Part shown: in pieces, positions 6,945 through 9,538 of the stretch
Layout of the letters: every line of letters begins with the position of its first letter
Position numbering within the stretch: the stretch's first letter is position 1
From: Bordetella parapertussis
Lineage (GTDB): Bacteria > Cyanobacteriota > Cyanobacteriia > PCC-6307 > Cyanobiaceae
Length of the DNA stretch: 9,538 bases
Assembly: GCA_943324725.2 (NCBI GenBank)
Contig: CALPMR020000101.1
Location: 1-9,538, forward strand
Direction of reading: 5' to 3'
The notes under the pieces: model-generated
The model's input: the letters and a program-made list of their open reading frames with translations, nothing else
Told to the model about the DNA's origin: nothing
The model's database searches: none
Position numbers and translations under genes: made by a program

Positions 6945-6974
6945 TCCCAACGGTGCTTGACTCGAAGCATGGGA
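6945..6974 (+). other. Bulged hairpin in the apcC-ftsW gap
   Basis: TCCCA (6945-6949) pairs with TGGGA (6970-6974), and TGCTT (6954-6958) pairs with AAGCA (6965-6969). This gives ten pairs with a four-base bulge (ACGG) on the 5' side and a six-base loop (GACTCG). No T tract follows, so it is not an intrinsic terminator. It could be part of a structured RNA or a chance fold. Confidence 0.3.
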
Positions 6975-7163
6975 CACCTGGCCAATGCTGCGCGCAAAGA
7001 CCCGGCTCGCCCCCAACCAATGGCCAACGCTGCCTGGGCCGGTCTCGCTGATCTCCTGACTCCAGATCAATTGATTGCTCGAGATCGATTGCAGCACTTG
7101 CAGTTTGGGCGAATCGGTACGCCAGGATCGATTCACTGCTGTCTCAGTTGGATGCGGCGCTGA
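6969..7163 (+). CDS. Possible 64-residue small protein upstream of ftsW
   Basis: ATG 6969 to TGA 7161-7163 gives 64 residues. Two related segments, HLANAAR and PMANAAW, are 14 codons apart and correspond to the nearby DNA repeat. The middle (AGLADLLTPDQLIARDRLQHL) could form a helix. There is no Shine-Dalgarno; the bases before the ATG are the hairpin at 6945-6974, whose 3' arm includes the start codon, so the fold would sequester initiation. Later codons include CGA and TTG, so codon support is modest. No family is recognised. Confidence 0.2.
   Translation: MGHLANAARKDPARPQPMANAAWAGLADLLTPDQLIARDRLQHLQFGRIGTPGSIHCCLSWMRR
6979..7033 (+). repeat. 13-base near-exact direct repeat, 42-base period
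   Basis: TGGCCAATGCTGC (6979-6991) recurs as TGGCCAACGCTGC (7021-7033), differing at one base. The 42-base offset is a multiple of three, so a protein frame through both would repeat Ala-Asn-Ala-Ala. Only two copies are visible. Confidence 0.4.
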
Positions 7164-7447
7164 GTTGTCCTGGCGGTGGAAAGAGCCTCGATTTGTCACC
7201 AAGCAACCAGGGGCGACTGCCTTCTGGGCCTGAGGATCTGAGCCGGTCAACCGTTGCGGACTCAGAGTGGTGACGGCTCCAGGTGACACCACTGCTTGCG
7301 AGCCAGTCGATCAAGCCTGAGCAGTCGGGCCGGCGGGGCTGCTCGTCTGGTCCAGACTGCTCGATCAAGTCCGGGGCCGTTTCTTTCTGCTCCCAGGACT
7401 CGACAAGTCCAGCCCATTCACGGCTCAATGGGCCATTGGCGATCTTC

Positions 7448-8683
7448 GTGGCCCCAGCCTTGACCCAGACCTCTTCTCGATCGCCCGGCCGCAATGCCGA
7501 CCAGGACTCCAGTCCCAGACCAGCAGGCCAGGGCCTGTTACCCCTTCCCTGGGATCACTGGCCCGCCGAAGCCAGGCTGCTGATCAGCCTGGTGGCGCTC
7601 TGGAGCATTGTTGGCCTGCTGATCCTCACCTCCGCCAGCTGGTTCGTCGCCGACCGGGAGATGGGTGATGCGGCCTACTACCTCAAGCGTCAGGCGCTCT
7701 GGCTGCTGGCCAGCTGGGGCCTGTTGCTGCTGGCCATCCGCACCAGCCTGCGCCGCTGGCTGCACATGGCGGGAACGGCTCTGGTGATCTCAGCGGTGCT
7801 GATCGCCGCCACCCTGGTGATCGGCAGCACCGTGAACGGCGCCAGCCGCTGGCTGGTGCTGGGACCGATTCAGATCCAGCCCACCGAACTGGTGAAACCG
7901 TTCGTGGTGCTGCAGGGAGCCGTGCTGTTCTCCCACTGGCGCCGCATCGGCAATGACCAGAAATTGCTCTGGCTGGCCATCTTCGGCGGTGTGATCCTGC
8001 TGATCCTCAAACAGCCCAACCTCAGCACCGCGGCCCTGATGGGGCTGTTGCTCTGGTTGATGGCCCTGGCCGGCGGCATCTCCCTCCCCCTGTTGATCGG
8101 AGCGGCGGGGGCCGGAGGACTGCTCGGAAGCGCCAGCATCATGATCAACACCTACCAGCGACTGCGGGTCACCTCCTTTCTCAATCCCTGGCGTGACGCC
8201 CAGGGCGATGGCTATCAGCTGGTGCAGAGCCTGCTGGCGATCGGTTCAGGCGGCATTCTCGGTGAGGGCTTTGGTCTCTCAACCCAGAAATTGCAGTATC
8301 TGCCGATCCAGACCACCGACTTCATCTTCGCGGTGTTTGCCGAGGAGTTCGGCTACGTCGGTTCGGTGATGCTGCTGCTGTTTCTGTTGATCTTCGGCTT
8401 CGTCGGACTGAGGGTGGCCCTCAGCTGCCGCAGCAACCAACATCGCCTGGTGGCCATCGGCTGCACCACCCTGCTGGTCGGCCAGTCGATCCTCAACATC
8501 GCCGTGGCCAGCGGCGCCATGCCCACCACCGGCCTGCCGCTGCCGATGATCAGCTACGGCGGCAACTCCCTGCTCAGCAGCCTGTTGATCGCCGGCCTGC
8601 TGATCCGCTGCTCCCTCGAAACCACAGGGCTGGAACCCACCCGGCCGCGCCGGCGGCGCCAGCCACCTGCCCCGATAGGCTGA
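7448..8683 (+). CDS. ftsW: FtsW/RodA/SpoVE (SEDS) peptidoglycan glycosyltransferase, cell division protein FtsW
   Basis: FtsW polymerises lipid II into septal glycan strands with a partner class B penicillin-binding protein, at the division site in the inner membrane. From GTG 7448 the product has 411 residues: a soluble N-tail, then about ten hydrophobic segments beginning at LLISLVALW. SEDS marks include QIQPTELVKP (about 143-151), KQPNLSTA (about 188-195), TTDFIFAVFAEEFGY (about 289-303) with the presumed catalytic Asp291, and TTGLPLPMISYGGNSLL (about 360-376). The tail is Arg/Pro-rich. The start is uncertain. The frame stays open to GTG 7283, but residues before LLPLPW look non-conserved and Ser/Cys-rich. 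TTG 7436 and TTG 7460 are alternatives, and no Shine-Dalgarno decides. FtsW is preferred over RodA by the N-terminal LLPLPW...WPAEARLL block and the gene context; this paralog choice is moderately sure. ccdA follows after 25 bases. Confidence 0.93.
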   Translation: MAPALTQTSSRSPGRNADQDSSPRPAGQGLLPLPWDHWPAEARLLISLVALWSIVGLLILTSASWFVADREMGDAAYYLKRQALWLLASWGLLLLAIRTSLRRWLHMAGTALVISAVLIAATLVIGSTVNGASRWLVLGPIQIQPTELVKPFVVLQGAVLFSHWRRIGNDQKLLWLAIFGGVILLILKQPNLSTAALMGLLLWLMALAGGISLPLLIGAAGAGGLLGSASIMINTYQRLRVTSFLNPWRDAQGDGYQLVQSLLAIGSGGILGEGFGLSTQKLQYLPIQTTDFIFAVFAEEFGYVGSVMLLLFLLIFGFVGLRVALSCRSNQHRLVAIGCTTLLVGQSILNIAVASGAMPTTGLPLPMISYGGNSLLSSLLIAGLLIRCSLETTGLEPTRPRRRRQPPAPIG

Positions 8684-8708
8684 CCCCAACGGCCTTTATC
8701 GTTCGGCC

Positions 8709-9464
8709 ATGACCAGCCTCGCGCTGCTGCTCGCCGACTGGGCCCGCAGCAGCGAACATCTGCTGCAGAGTTCCCTTGCCCATCCTGGACCGCTCACCCT
8801 GGCTGCGGTCTTCGCCGGTGGTGTGCTGACCAGTCTTGGCCCCTGTTCGCTTTCCTTGTTGCCCGTGACCCTGGCCTATCTGGCCGGCTTCGCTGCCGAT
8901 GGCCCCAGGGCCCAGTCCCAGCCGGTCATCCCACGCCAGCCACCCTGGCAGCGCAGCATCAGTTTCGCCGCAGGCATCGTCCTGGCCTTGGTCGTCCTGG
9001 GTCTGGCCAGTGGTCTGCTGGGTCGCCTCTATGGCAGCCTGCCCAGCCAGATCCCGCTGCTGGTGGCGGTGGTGGCAGTGGTGATGGGTCTGAATCTGCT
9101 GGGCCTGCTGCGCTTCCCCCTCCCGGCCGGCCCCGATCCCGAAGTGTGGCGCCGCCGGGTGCCGGCACCGCTGGCTCCCCTGGCCGCCGGACTCGCCTTC
9201 GGTCTGGCGGCCACCCCTTGCACCACGCCGGTGCTGGCTGTTCTCCTGGCCTGGATGGCCCAGAACGGCAGCCCCCTACAGGGCATGGTGCTGCTCACCT
9301 GCTTCGGCGCCGGTCAGGTGTTGCCTCTGCTGCTGGCCGGCACCGCCGCAGCCAGCCTCCCCGACCTGCTGCGGCTGCGCCGAGTGGGTCAGTGGATCCC
9401 GCCGATCAGCGGCGTGGTGCTGCTGACTACCGGCGGTCTCACCCTGCTCTCCCAGCTGCCATGA
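8709..9464 (+). CDS. ccdA: Cytochrome c biogenesis protein CcdA (thiol-disulfide membrane transporter)
   Basis: CcdA carries reducing equivalents across the thylakoid or plasma membrane to keep apocytochrome c haem-binding cysteines reduced in system II maturation. The product has 251 residues and about six hydrophobic segments. The conserved Cys pair is visible as GPCSLSLLPVTLAYLAG (Cys46) and AATPCTTPVLAVLLAW (Cys171), each followed by the Pro-containing helix start typical of the DsbD/CcdA family. A loop of about 15 polar residues (65-80) separates the first and second segments. The ATG at 8709 fits the family length; no strong Shine-Dalgarno precedes it. It lies 25 bases after ftsW and overlaps the next gene by ATGA, which indicates translational coupling with its functional partner. 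Confidence 0.95.
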   Translation: MTSLALLLADWARSSEHLLQSSLAHPGPLTLAAVFAGGVLTSLGPCSLSLLPVTLAYLAGFAADGPRAQSQPVIPRQPPWQRSISFAAGIVLALVVLGLASGLLGRLYGSLPSQIPLLVAVVAVVMGLNLLGLLRFPLPAGPDPEVWRRRVPAPLAPLAAGLAFGLAATPCTTPVLAVLLAWMAQNGSPLQGMVLLTCFGAGQVLPLLLAGTAAASLPDLLRLRRVGQWIPPISGVVLLTTGGLTLLSQLP

Positions 9465-9538
9465 CGGTGGCCCCCTCCACGAGCGCCTGGCGCCGGCTGC
9501 AGCGCTGGATCGGCTGGCTGGCCGACCTGCGCCTGGCC
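9461..9538 (+). CDS. ccs1: Cytochrome c biogenesis protein Ccs1/CcsB (ResB family), N-terminus only
   Basis: ATG 9461 overlaps the ccdA stop as ATGA, and the frame stays open to the window edge (26 codons). The visible end, WIGWLADLRLA, matches the segment just before the first membrane helix of ResB/Ccs1 proteins. In system II, Ccs1 works with CcsA to move and attach haem, while CcdA supplies reductant. Only the tip of the gene is present, so the call rests on this short motif and on the adjacent ccdA. Confidence 0.8.
   Translation, partial: MTVAPSTSAWRRLQRWIGWLADLRLA

Larger units (their letters stand above)
6413..7447. other. About 1 kb without a recognisable gene between apcC and ftsW
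   Basis: Nothing here matches a family I know, and I see no tRNA, transposase or inverted-repeat ends. The first part (6475-6600) is less GC-rich and repeats TTTGATCG/TTGATC words (6481-6500 and 6578-6587), with AGATCCAGATCC near 6553. Between 6598 and 7494 short open frames occur on both strands. A bulged hairpin (6945-6974), a 13-base near-repeat (6979-6991 and 7021-7033) and a cluster of small palindromes (7067-7090) also lie here. The ftsW promoter must be in the last part. The region could hold small unrecognised genes, a decayed gene, or an RNA. Confidence 0.5.

Noticed and set aside
6413..7447. Search for a tRNA, CRISPR array, insertion sequence ends or a known riboswitch in the gap
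   Set aside because: No TΨC-like GTTCRANNC with a matching acceptor, no regularly spaced repeats beyond one pair, no terminal inverted repeats and no riboswitch core that I recognise.
7144..7494. Minus-strand frame of 116 codons over the ftsW upstream region as a separate gene
   Set aside because: TTG start, no ribosome site, no family, and conflict with the ftsW frame. It is kept only as a point in the findings.

Overview
The window looks like the chromosome of a GC-rich picocyanobacterium of the Synechococcus/Cyanobium type. The key evidence is a complete allophycocyanin core operon (apcE, apcA, apcB, apcC), which only phycobilisome-bearing organisms carry. ApcE opens with the MTVTASSGS N-terminus that I associate with marine and Cyanobium-like Synechococcus. 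The coding sequence has strong G/C third positions, and I saw no intact GCGATCGC (HIP1) octamer, which many other cyanobacteria carry in abundance. The genus is an inference.

Layout. The left edge (1-293, minus strand) holds the N-terminal part of an unrecognised, low-complexity protein that runs out of the window. Next comes a class I SAM-dependent methyltransferase (374-1582, minus), closed by a probable hairpin terminator over its stop codon. It is divergent from apcE, and the two share a short intergenic region. apcE (1722-4745) encodes the core-membrane linker/terminal emitter with a bilin domain and three linker repeats. A good intrinsic terminator follows it, then a leader of about 310 bases, then apcA (5165-5650), apcB (5693-6178) and apcC (6212-6412), closely spaced and each with a recognisable or weak Shine-Dalgarno. 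About 1 kb follows (6413-7447) without a recognisable gene. It holds several short open frames, a bulged hairpin and a near-exact short repeat. The right side carries ftsW (SEDS peptidoglycan glycosyltransferase), ccdA (thiol-disulfide transporter) and the first 26 codons of ccs1/ccsB/resB, overlapping ccdA by ATGA.

How the genes work together. ApcA and ApcB form the (alpha-beta)3 trimers of the phycobilisome core, ApcC caps and stabilises the trimers, and ApcE scaffolds the core cylinders and passes energy to the photosystems. ApcB has the conserved Asn71 that is gamma-N-methylated in this family. A methyltransferase of suitable length next to the operon is therefore a tempting candidate for the modifying enzyme, but this is inference. 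CcdA and Ccs1 form the system II cytochrome c maturation pathway, which supplies c-type cytochromes to photosynthetic electron transport. FtsW belongs to septal wall synthesis and has no obvious link to the others.

I found no tRNA, rRNA, CRISPR, transposase, phage or defence gene. This is mostly a core photosynthesis region. The less-explained parts are the 1 kb apcC-ftsW gap, the apcA leader, and the 21-codon frame that ends on the apcE start codon.
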